A stretch of 64,000 nt of DNA from Blastopirellula sp. J2-11 (GCF_024584705.1 NZ_CP097384.1:4464001-4528000); one strand, 5' to 3'. Counted from the stretch's first letter, positions 25,918 through 35,943 are shown. Notes: generated from the letters alone by a model not told the origin. Translations and numbers: made by a program.

Positions 25918-27924
25918 ATGCTCGAGGTTCATCTTCCTGACGGCAACGTAAAATCTTACGACATCGCAATCACTCCCATGGACGTCGCCGCCGACATTGG
26001 CGCTGGCCTCGCAAAGGCTACGTTGGCGGCCCAAATCGACGGACAGACCGTCGGGTTTGACGCCCCGCTGCCGACCGAGGGCTCGGTCAATCTGCGGCTG
26101 CTGACCAACAAAGACAAAGAAGCGCTCGGCGTGATGCGACACAGCTGCGCCCATATCATGGCCCGCGCCGTCATGCGTCTGTTTGACGGCGTGCAGCTCG
26201 CCTTCGGCCCGACCATCGAAGGGGGGTTCTACTACGACTTTGATCTCGAGCATAAGTTGACCGCGGAAGACTTCCCGGCAATTGAAGCGGAGATGAAGAA
26301 GATCATCAAAGAGAACGAGCCGTTTGAGCGAATCGAAGAGTCGCGGGAAGGCGCGTTAGCGGTCGTCAAAGATATCGACCAGCATTACAAGATCGAACAT
26401 ATCGAAACCGGCTTGTCGGGTCACGATACCTTGTCGTTTTATCGTCAGGGAGAGTTCATCGATCTCTGTCGCGGCCCCCACGTTCCTCGTCCCAAGTCGA
26501 TCGGCGCGTACAAGCTCCTCTCGGTCGCCGGCGCCTACTGGAAGGGAAGCTCCGACAACAAGCAACTGCAGCGCGTTTATGCGACGGCGTTCTTCAACAA
26601 AGATGACCTGGCCGCTCATCTCGAGAAGCTGGAAGAAGCGAAACGCCGCGACCATCGCACTTTGGGCAAACAGCTCGAACTGTTCGCGATCAATCCGCTG
26701 GTCGGCCAAGGGCTGATCTTGTGGCTCCCCAAGGGCGCCGTCGTGCGACAACAATTGACCGACTTCGTTTCGGAGCAATTGAAGAAGCACGAATACGAAT
26801 CGGTGTATACCCCGAACATCGGCAAGGTCGATCTTTACAAGACCTCAGGGCACTATCCTTACTACAAAGAGAGCCAATTCCCGCCGATCCACGTTTCGGA
26901 TGACGAAGAATATCTTCTCAAGCCGATGAACTGCCCGCATCACATCATGATCTACAAGAACCGGCCGCGCAGTTATCGCGAGTTGCCGGTCCGCTTGTCG
27001 GAATTCGGCACCGTCTATCGCTACGAGCAATCGGGCGAGTTGAACGGCATGACTCGCGTCCGCGGGTTCTGTCAGGATGACGCCCATATCTTCTGCATGG
27101 AAGAGCAGGTCGAAGAAGAGTTCCGCAAGTGCATCGAGATGACCCAGTATGTGCTGAACAGCCTGGGGCTGACCGACTATCGCGTGCGACTTGGTTTCCG
27201 CGATCCTGATAACGGCAAGTATGTCGGCAATTCCAAAGTTTGGGATCGGGCCGAGCAGTCGCTGGTTTCGGTTTGCAAAAACATGGGAATCGACGCCGTC
27301 GCCGAAGCCGGTGAAGCCGCCTTCTATGGTCCCAAGGCCGACTTTGTCGTCAACGATTGTCTTGGTCGCGAGTGGCAACTCGGCACCGTGCAGTTGGACT
27401 ACAACTTGCCCAGCACCGAACGCTTCGCGCTAGAGTACGTTGGCGCCGATAATCAGATGCACCGCCCGGTGATGATTCACCGAGCTCCGTTCGGCTCGCT
27501 CGAACGTTTCATGGGCGTGCTGATCGAGCATTTCGCGGGCGCCTTTCCGCTGTGGCTCGCGCCCGAGCAAGTACGCGTGCTGGTCGTCAGTCAGAAGTTT
27601 GAAGAATACGCTCGCAAAGTCGAAGCCGAACTCAAGCAGGCGGGCTTCCGCGTCAAAGGGGACTATCGCCCTGAAAAAATCGGCTCCAAAATTCGGGACG
27701 CCCAGCTGGAACTGATCCCATACATGTTTGTCATCGGCGGACGCGAAATGGAGACCGAATCGGTCGCCGTCCGCGATCGCATTGATGGCGATCTGGGATC
27801 AATGAAAGTCGCCGAGGCGATCGATAAGCTAAAGCAGGAAGTCGCCGAACGCAAAGTGCGTCAGGTCTTTACCGGTTCCGCCGGATTAGGAACTGCGGCT
27901 ACCGGCACGACCGACGAATATTGA
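25918..27924 (+). CDS. thrS: Threonyl-tRNA synthetase
   Basis: A 668-residue class II synthetase charging tRNA-Thr. Domains in order: TGS (1-62), the editing/second additional domain (about 65-230, [15 protein letters not shown]), catalytic core (about 260-540) and anticodon-binding domain (about 550-645). Motif 2 is seen in [20 protein letters not shown], motif 3 in [20 protein letters not shown], and zinc ligands in [13 protein letters not shown] 25918 was chosen because MLEVHLPDG begins the TGS domain; a TTG 19 codons upstream is rejected. Length is near the usual 640, with a short Gly/Thr tail. A terminator follows. Confidence 0.97.
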   Translation: MLEVHLPDGNVKSYDIAITPMDVAADIGAGLAKATLAAQIDGQTVGFDAPLPTEGSVNLRLLTNKDKEALGVMRHSCAHIMARAVMRLFDGVQLAFGPTIEGGFYYDFDLEHKLTAEDFPAIEAEMKKIIKENEPFERIEESREGALAVVKDIDQHYKIEHIETGLSGHDTLSFYRQGEFIDLCRGPHVPRPKSIGAYKLLSVAGAYWKGSSDNKQLQRVYATAFFNKDDLAAHLEKLEEAKRRDHRTLGKQLELFAINPLVGQGLILWLPKGAVVRQQLTDFVSEQLKKHEYESVYTPNIGKVDLYKTSGHYPYYKESQFPPIHVSDDEEYLLKPMNCPHHIMIYKNRPRSYRELPVRLSEFGTVYRYEQSGELNGMTRVRGFCQDDAHIFCMEEQVEEEFRKCIEMTQYVLNSLGLTDYRVRLGFRDPDNGKYVGNSKVWDRAEQSLVSVCKNMGIDAVAEAGEAAFYGPKADFVVNDCLGREWQLGTVQLDYNLPSTERFALEYVGADNQMHRPVMIHRAPFGSLERFMGVLIEHFAGAFPLWLAPEQVRVLVVSQKFEEYARKVEAELKQAGFRVKGDYRPEKIGSKIRDAQLELIPYMFVIGGREMETESVAVRDRIDGDLGSMKVAEAIDKLKQEVAERKVRQVFTGSAGLGTAATGTTDEY

Positions 27925-27955
27925 TCGCCCGTCAAGCAACACGATATTTAAAACA

Positions 27956-27985
27956 AAAACGCTGACCAGATGGTCGGCGTTTTTT
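27956..27985 (+). terminator. Rho-independent terminator after thrS
   Basis: AAAAACGCTGACC and GGTCGGCGTTTTTT pair around a short loop with a G-T/T-G interruption, ending in six Ts about 30 bp after the thrS stop. Confidence 0.85.
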
Positions 27986-27987
27986 AC

Positions 27988-28059
27988 TTCGAACTAGCGT
28001 TCCGCCCTCTCTAAATATTGGGCGCCCGAAAATTTAGAGAGGACGGAACGCTAGTCGAA
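27988..28059. repeat. Long imperfect palindrome overlapping the stop codon of the convergent gene
   Basis: TTCGAACTAGCGTTCCGCCC with CTCTCTAAAT on the left and its near reverse complement on the right (one gap, one mismatch over about 28 bp) enclose a ~15-nt loop. The right arm overlaps the TAG stop of the gene at 28051. The CTAG near each end recalls the hairpins at 109, 10172 and 10979, but the arm sequence differs, so it may be a second family of palindromic repeat. Confidence 0.7.
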
Positions 28060-28653
28060 ATCGCCGCGGTTCACGGCGCCTATCGCCGGTTTAGCAGGGG
28101 ACGCTTGCTCGCTGGGAACTTCGATATCGGTGCAGGTAACGCTCGAAAGACTGCTCCCAGCAAACTCGCCGTTCTCCAATCCCATTTCATTCGCAAATTG
28201 CATCTCTTCGGTGGGATCCTCTTGGATCACCCCCAAGAGCGCCCCGAAGTCGAGCAAGGAAGTACTGACAAATCGCCCAGGCCCCAACAGTATGCTCCAT
28301 GTTCGTAGAGAGCGATTGTAATTGTCCGAATAGCGAAACGGATTGTTGACAAGTCCGCCAAGATAGCCCACATCGTTATTGTTGGGCCGAGGGACGATAA
28401 AGAAGGCGATTCCCACATAGATCAACTCAACGCCAGCGATGATCGCGAGTCGCGATACCAGCGAATCGGGGAGGTACGGCTGTCGAAAGAGCCAATAGCC
28501 AGCGCCCCCCAACATCGCCAGGGAGACGATCATTTTGAACGTCACTACGGCGATGCTGCGCTGCGGTACGTACTTGGTATTCACCTCAATCGCGCCGTAG
28601 CCGCTGCCCGAGCTCGGTAAGGACAAACCGTAAAAGGTGTCAAATATCCACAT
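28051..28653 (-). CDS. Hypothetical membrane protein
   Basis: A 200-residue protein. Two hydrophobic segments are seen at about residues 34-55 (SIAVVTFKMIVSLAMLGGAG) and 64-88 (LVSRLAIIAGVELIYVGIAF). A conserved-looking stretch VGYLGGLVNNPFRYSDNYNR follows, then a third weakly hydrophobic stretch (LRTWSILLGPGRFVST) and an acidic, Ser/Pro-rich tail. I do not recognise the family. It converges on thrS and its end lies within a palindrome. Confidence 0.65.
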   Translation of the reverse strand: MWIFDTFYGLSLPSSGSGYGAIEVNTKYVPQRSIAVVTFKMIVSLAMLGGAGYWLFRQPYLPDSLVSRLAIIAGVELIYVGIAFFIVPRPNNNDVGYLGGLVNNPFRYSDNYNRSLRTWSILLGPGRFVSTSLLDFGALLGVIQEDPTEEMQFANEMGLENGEFAGSSLSSVTCTDIEVPSEQASPAKPAIGAVNRGDFD

Positions 28654-29154
28654 GAGCTACGCACCTTAATCGAACAATGCCGCCGAAGGAAAAGAGTCAT
28701 CTCAAACCTAGCATTTGACGAGGGAGGACCGAGACTCCTGGCGTGATCCTCTGCGATACGAAGTGAGATCCATGCCGTTTTGTACGGGTTATGGTGATTT
28801 TCGGGTAAACCTGCCCATGAATTTTCGTAGCCAAGGGAGCTCTGCATTTTCTATACTAGAAGAAAAGGGCCTCTGCGGATCTTCCTTTTGGAGCCGAACC
28901 ATGTATGCCAAAACACGGATTCAACGAACTCGAGAAGCGGTCAAGTGGGCTTTCCTACTCGCGGCCGCCGGCATGATGATGGCGATCGCCTGGCAGGTGG
29001 TCGGCGGCGGGTGGTGACCCTCGTCGGAGCTATGTCTAGCGGCGACGTCTTCTTTGAACGCCAGCGATTAAAACTGGTCGTGCGGGGACTCCACTTTTTT
29101 GGTGGAACCGTTAGAGTTGCGGTAGGTATTTAATCCGCAACTAAAGAATTTGGC
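28654..29154. other. 501-bp gap between a membrane protein gene and the PLP class IV gene
   Basis: Apart from the possible 38-codon gene at 28901-29017 nothing is supported. Longer frames on both strands here (28581-28847 minus, 28715-29017 plus) have no family resemblance in their unique parts. Confidence 0.45.
28901..29017 (+). CDS. Possible small single-span membrane peptide
   Basis: A 38-residue frame starting at ATG 28901: a basic N-terminus (YAKTRIQRTREAVK) followed by a hydrophobic helix (WAFLLAAAGMMMAIAWQVV) and GGGW. TTGGAG sits about 9 bp upstream as a ribosome site. The charge pattern and length suit a small membrane protein, but this could be chance. No similar neighbour supports it. 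Confidence 0.4.
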   Translation: MYAKTRIQRTREAVKWAFLLAAAGMMMAIAWQVVGGGW

Positions 29155-30060
29155 ATGACGCGACCAATCGCATTTCATACCGGCAAATGGATCCCGCTCT
29201 CCGAACTTTCCGTCCCGATCGATGACCTTGGCTTCGTCATGGGGACGACGATCGTCGAGCAGCTGCGAACATTCGGCGGAAAAGTATTTCGGCTCGAGCA
29301 ACACCTGGCGCGACTTCGCGACAGTCTGGCGATTGTGGGACTTGAGATCCCCTATACCGACGCCGACTTGTCCCAAGTGGTCCAAGAGATCGTCGCCCAC
29401 AACCATCCGCTGCTGGCTCCGGGAGATGACTTGGGGGTTGCAATGTTTATTACCCCGGGAAGCATGGATCACCCGGGAAAATCCCCCATGGTTTGCATTC
29501 ATTCTCGCCCGATTGCGTTTGGCGGGTTCGCCAGCAAGTTTGTCGCCGGTCAGGCGTTGGTCGTCCCGCCAACTCGGCAAACGCCGGTCGAATGTTGGCC
29601 GCGGCAACTCAAGGTCCGTTCGCGGGTTCACTATTACCTGGCCGATCTCGAAGCGCAGAAAATCGAAGCGAAATCGCGCGCCGTCTTGTTGGATCTAGAT
29701 GGTCACGTCATGGAAGCGACGACCGCCAATCTGGTCGTTCATTTCGCGGGAGAAGGATTGGTCGCACCCCCGCGTGACTTGGTTTTGCCAGGGATTAGTA
29801 TCGCCGCGCTGGAAGACTACGCGCGGCAACTGGGGATCGCCTACAACCAGCGGCCGATGACGCCGGCCGACGTGGCGCGAGCGGACGAGATATTACTGAC
29901 CAGCACGTCGCCGTGCGTGCTTCCTTGTCATCGCTGGAACGGCAAACAGGTCGGCAGCGGCAAGCCGGGTCCGGTGTTTGAGCGTCTGATTTCGGCGTGG
30001 GGCGAATCGGTCGGACTCGACATTCGCGCCCAAGCCGCCCAATTTGCACGGCGAGATTGA
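29155..30060 (+). CDS. PLP class IV aminotransferase/lyase (BCAT or ADC-lyase type)
   Basis: A 301-residue fold-type IV PLP enzyme. Lys153 in RQLKVRSRVHYYLAD is the expected PLP-binding lysine, and Glu187 in HVMEATTANLVV holds the pyridine nitrogen. The opening DDLGFVMGTTIVEQLRTFGG and closing LPGISIAALEDYARQLG and ADEILLTSTSPCVLP are family-typical. The family covers branched-chain aminotransferase, D-amino acid aminotransferase and aminodeoxychorismate lyase; the sequence alone does not decide between them. It is followed 108 bp later by prfB. Confidence 0.88.
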   Translation: MTRPIAFHTGKWIPLSELSVPIDDLGFVMGTTIVEQLRTFGGKVFRLEQHLARLRDSLAIVGLEIPYTDADLSQVVQEIVAHNHPLLAPGDDLGVAMFITPGSMDHPGKSPMVCIHSRPIAFGGFASKFVAGQALVVPPTRQTPVECWPRQLKVRSRVHYYLADLEAQKIEAKSRAVLLDLDGHVMEATTANLVVHFAGEGLVAPPRDLVLPGISIAALEDYARQLGIAYNQRPMTPADVARADEILLTSTSPCVLPCHRWNGKQVGSGKPGPVFERLISAWGESVGLDIRAQAAQFARRD

Positions 30061-30168
30061 TTTTTCCGATTTTTCCACTGCGAAAACGGTCCTCGTCGTC
30101 CGCCGCGTCGGCGAGTACAATGCGGTGTTCTGACATCCCTCTGTTGTCCTCTAGGGCGAACCAAAACG

Positions 30169-31282
30169 ATGGACCGCGATACGATCGACCGTGCCGAAAC
30201 GATACGTCAACGTTTGACGCAGCTTCAGGACAGTCTTTGACTACGCCTCTAAAAAAGAGACGCTGACGGCGACCGAAGCGAAAATGGCTGCGCCCGACTT
30301 TTGGGATAATCAAGAGATCGCACAAACCGTCGTCGGCCAGTTGAAATCGCTGAAGTCGATCCTGGAACCGCTGGATGCATGCGCCGGCGCCGTGGGCGAT
30401 CTTGACGCGATGCTTGAAATGGCGGAAGAGGATGACTCGTTCGACGCCGAAGCGAAAGCCGAAGTCGCACGACTCGAATCGGAGCTGGATCAGCTCGAGC
30501 TCAAGGCGCTGCTCAACGGTCAGCATGACGCCTGCGGCGCGCTGGTGTCGATTCATGCGCGGGATGGGGGAACGGACGCCAACGACTGGGCCGAGATGTT
30601 GTTGCGGATGTATTCGCACTGGGCCGCCGAGAACGACTATACCGTCGAATTGATCGACCGCGCCGACAACGAAGAAGCCGGCATCAACAGCGCCACGTTC
30701 GCGGTTCGCGGCGTCATGGCGTACGGCTACTTAAAAGGGGAGAGCGGAATGCATCGTCTGGTGCGGATCAGCCCGTTCAACTCAGAAGGGAAACGCCAAA
30801 CCAGCTTTGCGGCGGTCGACGTATCTCCCGAAATCCCCGACAGTGAAGAAGTCGAGATCAATGAAGAAGATGTCCGTATCGACACCTACCGCGCCAGCGG
30901 CGCCGGTGGGCAACACGTCAACAAAACGGATAGCGCTATTCGATTGACGCATATCCCGACCGGTGTCGTCGTCCAGTGCCAGAACGAACGCAGCCAGCAT
31001 AAAAACCGGGCTCAGGCGTGGAAAATGCTGCGTTCGCGAATTGCAAGAATTGAAGAAGAACGACGCGAAGCGGAAGAGGCAGCCCGTTACAAAACGCAAG
31101 CCAAGGTCGGCTTCGGTTCGCAAATCCGCAACTATTTCTTGCATCCCGATCAACGCGTAAAAGACGCGCGGACCGGGCACTATGTCGGCAGTTTTCATGC
31201 GGTGATGGATGGGGATATTCAAGGCTTTCTCGACGCTTACCTGCGCTGGCGCGTCGGCCAAGGGGATAAAGAAGGAAAATAG
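30169..31282 (+). CDS. prfB: Peptide chain release factor 2, expressed by programmed +1 frameshift
   Basis: A 370-residue RF2 whose reading frame is split. From ATG 30169 the zero frame gives 23 codons (MDRDTIDRAETIRQRLTQLQ and so on) and then CTT TGA at 30235-30240. A +1 shift on CTTTGAC continues as DYASKKETL and runs to 31282. SPF at about residues 201-203 recognises UGA/UAA stops, and GGQ at about 246-248 in ASGAGGQHVNKTDSAIRL hydrolyses peptidyl-tRNA. RF2 thus regulates its own synthesis, as in most bacteria. The second part alone would lack the normal N-terminus. Confidence 0.97.
30227..30241 (+). promoter_or_regulatory. prfB programmed +1 frameshift site
   Basis: AGGACAGTCTTTGAC contains an SD-like AGGA just upstream of the slippery CTT followed by in-frame TGA and C. 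The arrangement is the one known from E. coli prfB, with a weaker internal SD than AGGGGG. Confidence 0.92.
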
Positions 31283-31290
31283 GAACGATC

Positions 31291-31875
31291 ATGTCCAGTG
31301 AGAGTGACATTCAATTTGTCGACGCGATCGATTCGAACGGTCGCGGTCTCTTCGTCAGCTTTCCGCGCCGCGGCGATCGGTTTGGTCATGTCGTCTCGAC
31401 CGTTGCAGGCGACGAAATCCTCCCTTGCCTGGTTTCGTTGGAAGGAGACGACGCCGAAGAGTGGCCCGATAGTCCGCCGATTCAGCAATTAAGCATCGAA
31501 CAACGCTCGACTGGCGCAGTCGCGCTTGGCGTTGGACAGGCCGGCAAAAGCCACTGGTCGGTCACGGTTGAAACGTTCGCCGCAGAACGCCGTATCGAGT
31601 TTCACGTCGCTTGCCGGATGAAGATCCATCCTGCGCAGATCAGCAGTCGCTACGCCAGCTTGCTTGGCGATGCCGTCGAACCAAGTCACGTCGACGCCTA
31701 CACATGGAGTTGGGCCGCAGGCGACATGCGACTTCTGGTGCGACAATCGCTGTTTGATCACTATCCAGCGCCAGAATTTCCGGCGAAGTCATCCGGCTTT
31801 GAAATCAACGCAGCTGTCGATCAAATGCCGTTTCCGAAGACGATCGAGTGGCGTTATTCTTTTCAACTCGCGTAA
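31291..31875 (+). CDS. Hypothetical protein downstream of prfB
   Basis: A 194-residue protein beginning 8 bp after the prfB stop codon with AGGAA about 5 bp before the ATG. No signal peptide or membrane segment. It is rich in beta-strand-like stretches (GLFVSFPRRGDRFGHVVSTV, HWSVTVETFAAERRIEFHVA, KTIEWRYSFQLA). I do not recognise a family. Co-transcription with prfB is likely. Its last 13 bases overlap the end of the convergent response regulator gene. Confidence 0.72.
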   Translation: MSSESDIQFVDAIDSNGRGLFVSFPRRGDRFGHVVSTVAGDEILPCLVSLEGDDAEEWPDSPPIQQLSIEQRSTGAVALGVGQAGKSHWSVTVETFAAERRIEFHVACRMKIHPAQISSRYASLLGDAVEPSHVDAYTWSWAAGDMRLLVRQSLFDHYPAPEFPAKSSGFEINAAVDQMPFPKTIEWRYSFQLA

Positions 31876-32345
31876 AGCGAGTAGTATCCACGCGATACGG
31901 TTAGATGACCCGAAAGCTCAAGTCCTCGCAGTTGCTGCTCCAGGTATTGAACGCGCTGCGCTTCGGCGGTGCGAGCCAACAGCTCTTCTTTTTTGATCGG
32001 CTTCGAGAGAAAGTCGTTTGCGCCGGCGTTCAAAGCGAGCTCTAGCGCACTCGAGCTTTGATGCGCCGAGACCATCATGATGAACGGCCGTCGATCTTGC
32101 TGAACGTACCGAATATGCCGGACGAAATCGACTCCCGCCGCGTCTGGTAATTCCCAATCGCAGAAGACGAGATCCGGTTCGAACTCGTCAAACAATATCA
32201 GCGCTTGCTTGCAGTTCTCCGCGGTGCGCGTTTCGAAGCCCGCATCGTTGAGAATTTCGGTCAGTAAAAATCGCATGAGACGATCGTCATCGACAATCAT
32301 GATGCGTACGGGCAGTTTTGTAGTATCCAAGAAAATTACTCTCAC
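31863..32345 (-). CDS. Single-domain response regulator
   Basis: A 160-residue protein dominated by a receiver domain: RIMIVDDDRLMRFLLTEIL, the phospho-acceptor Asp in LVFCDWELPDAAGVDFVRHI, Ser in IMMVSAHQSS, and Lys in ANDFLSKPIKKEELL. After a short helix (about 125-140) there is no output domain, so it probably acts by protein contact or relays phosphate. GTG 32345 opens the frame; starting at the internal ATG (MIVDDD) would trim 15 residues. It ends in a 13-bp overlap with the convergent gene at 31875. No kinase is adjacent. Confidence 0.85.
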   Translation of the reverse strand: MRVIFLDTTKLPVRIMIVDDDRLMRFLLTEILNDAGFETRTAENCKQALILFDEFEPDLVFCDWELPDAAGVDFVRHIRYVQQDRRPFIMMVSAHQSSSALELALNAGANDFLSKPIKKEELLARTAEAQRVQYLEQQLRGLELSGHLTVSRGYYSLYAS

Positions 32346-32744
32346 TTGAGCGACACGTCAAAGTGCAGGATTACGGCGATCCAGCGATGCTGCCTCATCA
32401 CAAGGAACCTGAAGATTTATAGGCCGATTTTCGAGAACGCGACGCTACTGATGGGGGGAAAGGAAAGCAGATTCTTAAAGAATCCGCCCTACTTCGAATT
32501 GTTTGTAACGGTCGTAGCGAAGGTACGGAATTACGCGTTTTTTTCGTTCAAACGACTCCACATTTCAAACAGACCTGAGAGTTATAGCGAGTATTCGGCC
32601 TATGCCTGCGACGCCTAGTCGGGACGTTCTGATCCGATCGGTTTGAGTGAATGCACGTGACGAAACAGGCCGATGCTTACGACCGCAGGGTCAATGCGTC
32701 GGCGGAGTCCGACGCGATACGGGCACTCCCCGAACGGAATCAAG
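32346..32744. other. 399-bp divergent gap
   Basis: It separates the response regulator (minus) from the TPR lipoprotein gene (plus) and should hold both promoters. A 15-bp palindrome, GATTCT-TAA-AGAATC, lies near 32470. No gene or RNA was recognised. Confidence 0.45.
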
Positions 32745-34466
32745 ATGGATCGCAGACACCCAATTTGGATGGGACCAACGGCATTCGCCGCCGCTACGCT
32801 CGCCGCGTTTGCGGGGTGCTCTGATGCGCCGGTCGCATCAACAACCGATCGACTTTCGCAAGAGAATGCGATCGAAACGCCGCGTCGATTTCAGTTGCCG
32901 GCCGACGTTCGTCCCGTGGCGCTCGAAATCTCGTCCACCGATCAGGAAACGATCGAGAATCCCTATTTGCTAACGCAGTTGCCAACTCCCTTCGCGTCGT
33001 CGGTGATTGGACTTCCTCCGCTGCCCGAAGCGGCCGATGTTGAGGAAGCCGCCGAGCCAGAGCCGGTTCCTGCGGCGCCTCGATATATGCCGCTGATCGA
33101 AGCGCAACCGCAGACCGCCCCCCGACCGGTCGCGATTCCGGAACCGCGTCTGGAAGAGCCGGAATCGTCGTTTTCGCTGGAAGAACCGCAAGTCTCCGGG
33201 CCATCTCTCGAAGCGCCGCATATGGGGCCGTCACAGATCGAAGGCTCGCGGTGGAGCCAAAATCCAGAGCCGACGCCGGCAGCACGGACGCCGGAACTCG
33301 CTCAGGAAGAACTGGAACTATTTCCGCTGCAGCCGGGAGTCCCCAGCCAACCGCAACCGCCGCACGAGATGCGCTCGCTCCCCGAAATGGCGAAGCCGCC
33401 GGAACTTTCGTCACAACCGCCGGTCTTCATGCCGCGTCTCGAAGCGAAGCCGGAAGCACAACCGCAGCATTTGCCCCCTCCGCCAGCGGCGCCGCTGGTG
33501 CAATCTGCGCCAGTTCTTTCAGAGCCGACTTCGTCGCCGCGGATCGCAATTCCGCCGCAGGCGTTTAATGAAGTTCCGCCGCCGCAACGCAACAACATGC
33601 TGGACCAACACGCGATGACCGCCGTTCGCGGTCGGGCCCAGTCGTTGGTCGAACATGGGTTTTCGCTCGCTCAACGCGGCGCCTTTTTCTCGGCCCGCGC
33701 CGAACTAATTCAAGCGCTCCGGCTGCTGACGCAAACGCTCGATACCGAACGGCATACGCATCAATACAGCGATGCGTTGGCGGAAGGATTGCTCGCGTTG
33801 GATGAAGCCAGCGACTTTGTGCCAGAGGGATCGCAGTTGGAAGCGAACATCAACTTGCCACTCTTGATTCAATCGCACCGGACGCCGATTCTAAAGAACG
33901 TCGACGCAACCCAACTCACGCCGTTGGTCGCCGCGCAGCAATACTTCTCCCATGCTCAAGATCGGCTGGCGCTGGCCTGTGGCGGCGTTCCCGAAGCGTC
34001 CGCCGCTTTATATGGACTGGCCAAGTTGCAGCCCTTTTTGAAATCGGGCAGCGGCGGTGACAAAGCGCTGATCGGCCCTCGCTCGATCGCGTTGCATCAA
34101 TCGGCGTTCCTGGCCGATCCGCAAAATATCATGGCCGCCAACGAGTTGGGAGTGATGCTGGCCCGCTATGGTCAGTTGACCGACGCCAAACAGGTGTTTA
34201 TCAGCGGTCTACGTCAACATTCGCTGGCGGAGACCTGGAACAATCTCGCCAAAGTGCATGAGATGCTTGGCGAACAAGATTTGGCGAAGCTGGCTCGTCA
34301 AGAAGCGCAATACGCCATCGCCAACGGCGGCGTCGCCCCGAAGAGCAACTTTGTCCGCTGGATTTCTCCCGAAGCGTTCGCTGCACAGCAACGCACCGAC
34401 GCGACCGCGATCGGTCCGCAGCGTCCTGACGTCAGTCGCCAACCGCAACCTTCTCAGCAACGTTAA
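32745..34466 (+). CDS. Proline-rich TPR lipoprotein
   Basis: A 573-residue protein starting at ATG 32745 (GGAATCAAG upstream). The signal peptide ends in a lipobox (TLAAFAGCSDAP), giving a lipidated Cys near residue 25. Residues about 90-280 are a Pro/Glu/Gln-rich, probably unstructured region with repeated PEP and RLE phrases. The C-terminal 250 residues are helical and TPR-like (SLVEHGFSLAQRGAFFSARA; NELGVMLARYGQLTDAKQVF; TWNNLAKVHEMLGEQDLAKL). It ends 10 bp before the polysaccharide-export gene, so it probably helps assemble or regulate that export system. Confidence 0.82.
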   Translation: MDRRHPIWMGPTAFAAATLAAFAGCSDAPVASTTDRLSQENAIETPRRFQLPADVRPVALEISSTDQETIENPYLLTQLPTPFASSVIGLPPLPEAADVEEAAEPEPVPAAPRYMPLIEAQPQTAPRPVAIPEPRLEEPESSFSLEEPQVSGPSLEAPHMGPSQIEGSRWSQNPEPTPAARTPELAQEELELFPLQPGVPSQPQPPHEMRSLPEMAKPPELSSQPPVFMPRLEAKPEAQPQHLPPPPAAPLVQSAPVLSEPTSSPRIAIPPQAFNEVPPPQRNNMLDQHAMTAVRGRAQSLVEHGFSLAQRGAFFSARAELIQALRLLTQTLDTERHTHQYSDALAEGLLALDEASDFVPEGSQLEANINLPLLIQSHRTPILKNVDATQLTPLVAAQQYFSHAQDRLALACGGVPEASAALYGLAKLQPFLKSGSGGDKALIGPRSIALHQSAFLADPQNIMAANELGVMLARYGQLTDAKQVFISGLRQHSLAETWNNLAKVHEMLGEQDLAKLARQEAQYAIANGGVAPKSNFVRWISPEAFAAQQRTDATAIGPQRPDVSRQPQPSQQR

Positions 34467-34476
34467 GTCGCACGGC

Positions 34477-35805
34477 ATGAACCAAAATTTCGCTCAACAA
34501 CCGTCACGTGCCGGCCGCTCGCTAGCCGCGATCGCCGGATTGCTGCTCCTTTCCGGTGGGCTGGGCCTTGCATTGACGCCTGGCGAAGACCGCGCCACGT
34601 CCGCGCCGCAAGCGATCGTCAAGCAAGTACAAGTCGCAAACCCCTCGTCCGATACGGCAAACGTTGGCGCTGCAATCGTGACTTGGGATCAATCGCTCGC
34701 ACAAAATCAGGTGATGCTGTGCGCGGGACCTCCCAACTGCGCTCCTTGCCCTTCGCCGGCGCAACTGCAGAATAGCCCAGTCAAAGTCGGCGTCGACTCG
34801 GCTGATCCGGTTTGCGAAGGAGAACTGCATTGGAACGCGCGCCGCCCGATCCCTTGGCAAATCTTCGCTCAAGGCGAATACGTCGGCCCCGCCCGTTTGC
34901 AGCATGTCCCCGAGTACCGCTTGCGGGTCGATGACGAGTTGGAATTCGTCTATCGCTTAACTCGCAACGAGATGACGACCCCCTATCGCTTGAATGTCGG
35001 CGATCAGGTCCGCGTCGAATCGCTGACCGATCCCAATTTGAATCGCGATCTCGTGATTCAGCCCGATGGTTCGATCACCGTGCTGCTCTTGGGTCAGGTG
35101 CACGCCGCTCGCAAGACGGTCACCGAATTGACCGACATGCTCGATAAGGAGTACAAGCGTTACTACAAAGTGCCCGCGATTACGGTCACACCGCTCCAGG
35201 TAAACACCAAGCTGGAAGACTTGCGAGCTACCGTCGATAGCCGTGCAGGCCGCGGCGGTCAGTCACAGAGCGTCCGCGTGACTCCCGAAGGGACCATTCA
35301 ACTGCCGGCGATCGAGTCGGTTCCCGCCCAAGGCTTGACCCTGGACGAGTTGAAACGGGAAGTCGACGAACGTTACGCCCAAGTGGTCGACGGGATCGGC
35401 GTGACGCCGATTCTGACCGCTCGGGCTCCTCGCTATCTTTATGTGTTGGGCGAAGTGAAGACGCCGGGCCGGTTTGAGCTGGTCGGTCCGACCACGGTCA
35501 TGCAATCAATCGCTTTGGCCGGCGGTTGGAATGTGGGGGGCAATCTGCGAGAAGTGGTGATCTTCCGCCGAGCCGAGGATTGGCGCTTGGTCGCCACCAA
35601 GATCGATATCAAGGGCGCTTTATACGGGCAGCGTCCGATTCCGTCAGACGAGCTTTGGCTGCGAGACTCGGACATTGTTGTTGTTCCCAAACAGCCGATC
35701 CTGTGGGCGGACGAATTTATCGACCTGGTATTTACCCGTGGTATTTATGGAGTAGCTCCGTTTAGCGGGATCAGCGTCAATTTCGGGAACGCCTCGTCGT
35801 TCTAG
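34477..35805 (+). CDS. Polysaccharide biosynthesis/export protein (Wza-like, SLBB domains)
   Basis: A 442-residue exported protein. Residues about 10-35 (SLAAIAGLLLLSGGLGLALT) are a signal or anchor. The Poly_export domain reads LNVGDQVRVESLTDPNLNRD, LVIQPDGSITVLLLGQVHAA, and is followed by SLBB-like units RVTPEGTIQLPAIESVPAQG and LYVLGEVKTPGRFELVGPTT, then LRDSDIVVVPKQPI. ATG 34477 was chosen because the frame before it overlaps the previous gene. These proteins form the outer channel for capsular or exopolysaccharide. No glycosyltransferase cluster is adjacent. Confidence 0.9.
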   Translation: MNQNFAQQPSRAGRSLAAIAGLLLLSGGLGLALTPGEDRATSAPQAIVKQVQVANPSSDTANVGAAIVTWDQSLAQNQVMLCAGPPNCAPCPSPAQLQNSPVKVGVDSADPVCEGELHWNARRPIPWQIFAQGEYVGPARLQHVPEYRLRVDDELEFVYRLTRNEMTTPYRLNVGDQVRVESLTDPNLNRDLVIQPDGSITVLLLGQVHAARKTVTELTDMLDKEYKRYYKVPAITVTPLQVNTKLEDLRATVDSRAGRGGQSQSVRVTPEGTIQLPAIESVPAQGLTLDELKREVDERYAQVVDGIGVTPILTARAPRYLYVLGEVKTPGRFELVGPTTVMQSIALAGGWNVGGNLREVVIFRRAEDWRLVATKIDIKGALYGQRPIPSDELWLRDSDIVVVPKQPILWADEFIDLVFTRGIYGVAPFSGISVNFGNASSF

Positions 35806-35943
35806 ACGCTACTCATCTTGGGGGCAAGAAAGTTCCTCCCCAGGTGAAACCAATTGACGCGAAGCCGGGTTTTACTGTACGACAAGCGAAGGTGACTTCG
35901 CTAGAGATACTGTACATCCATCCCCCTTCGCCGGCTCAAATTG

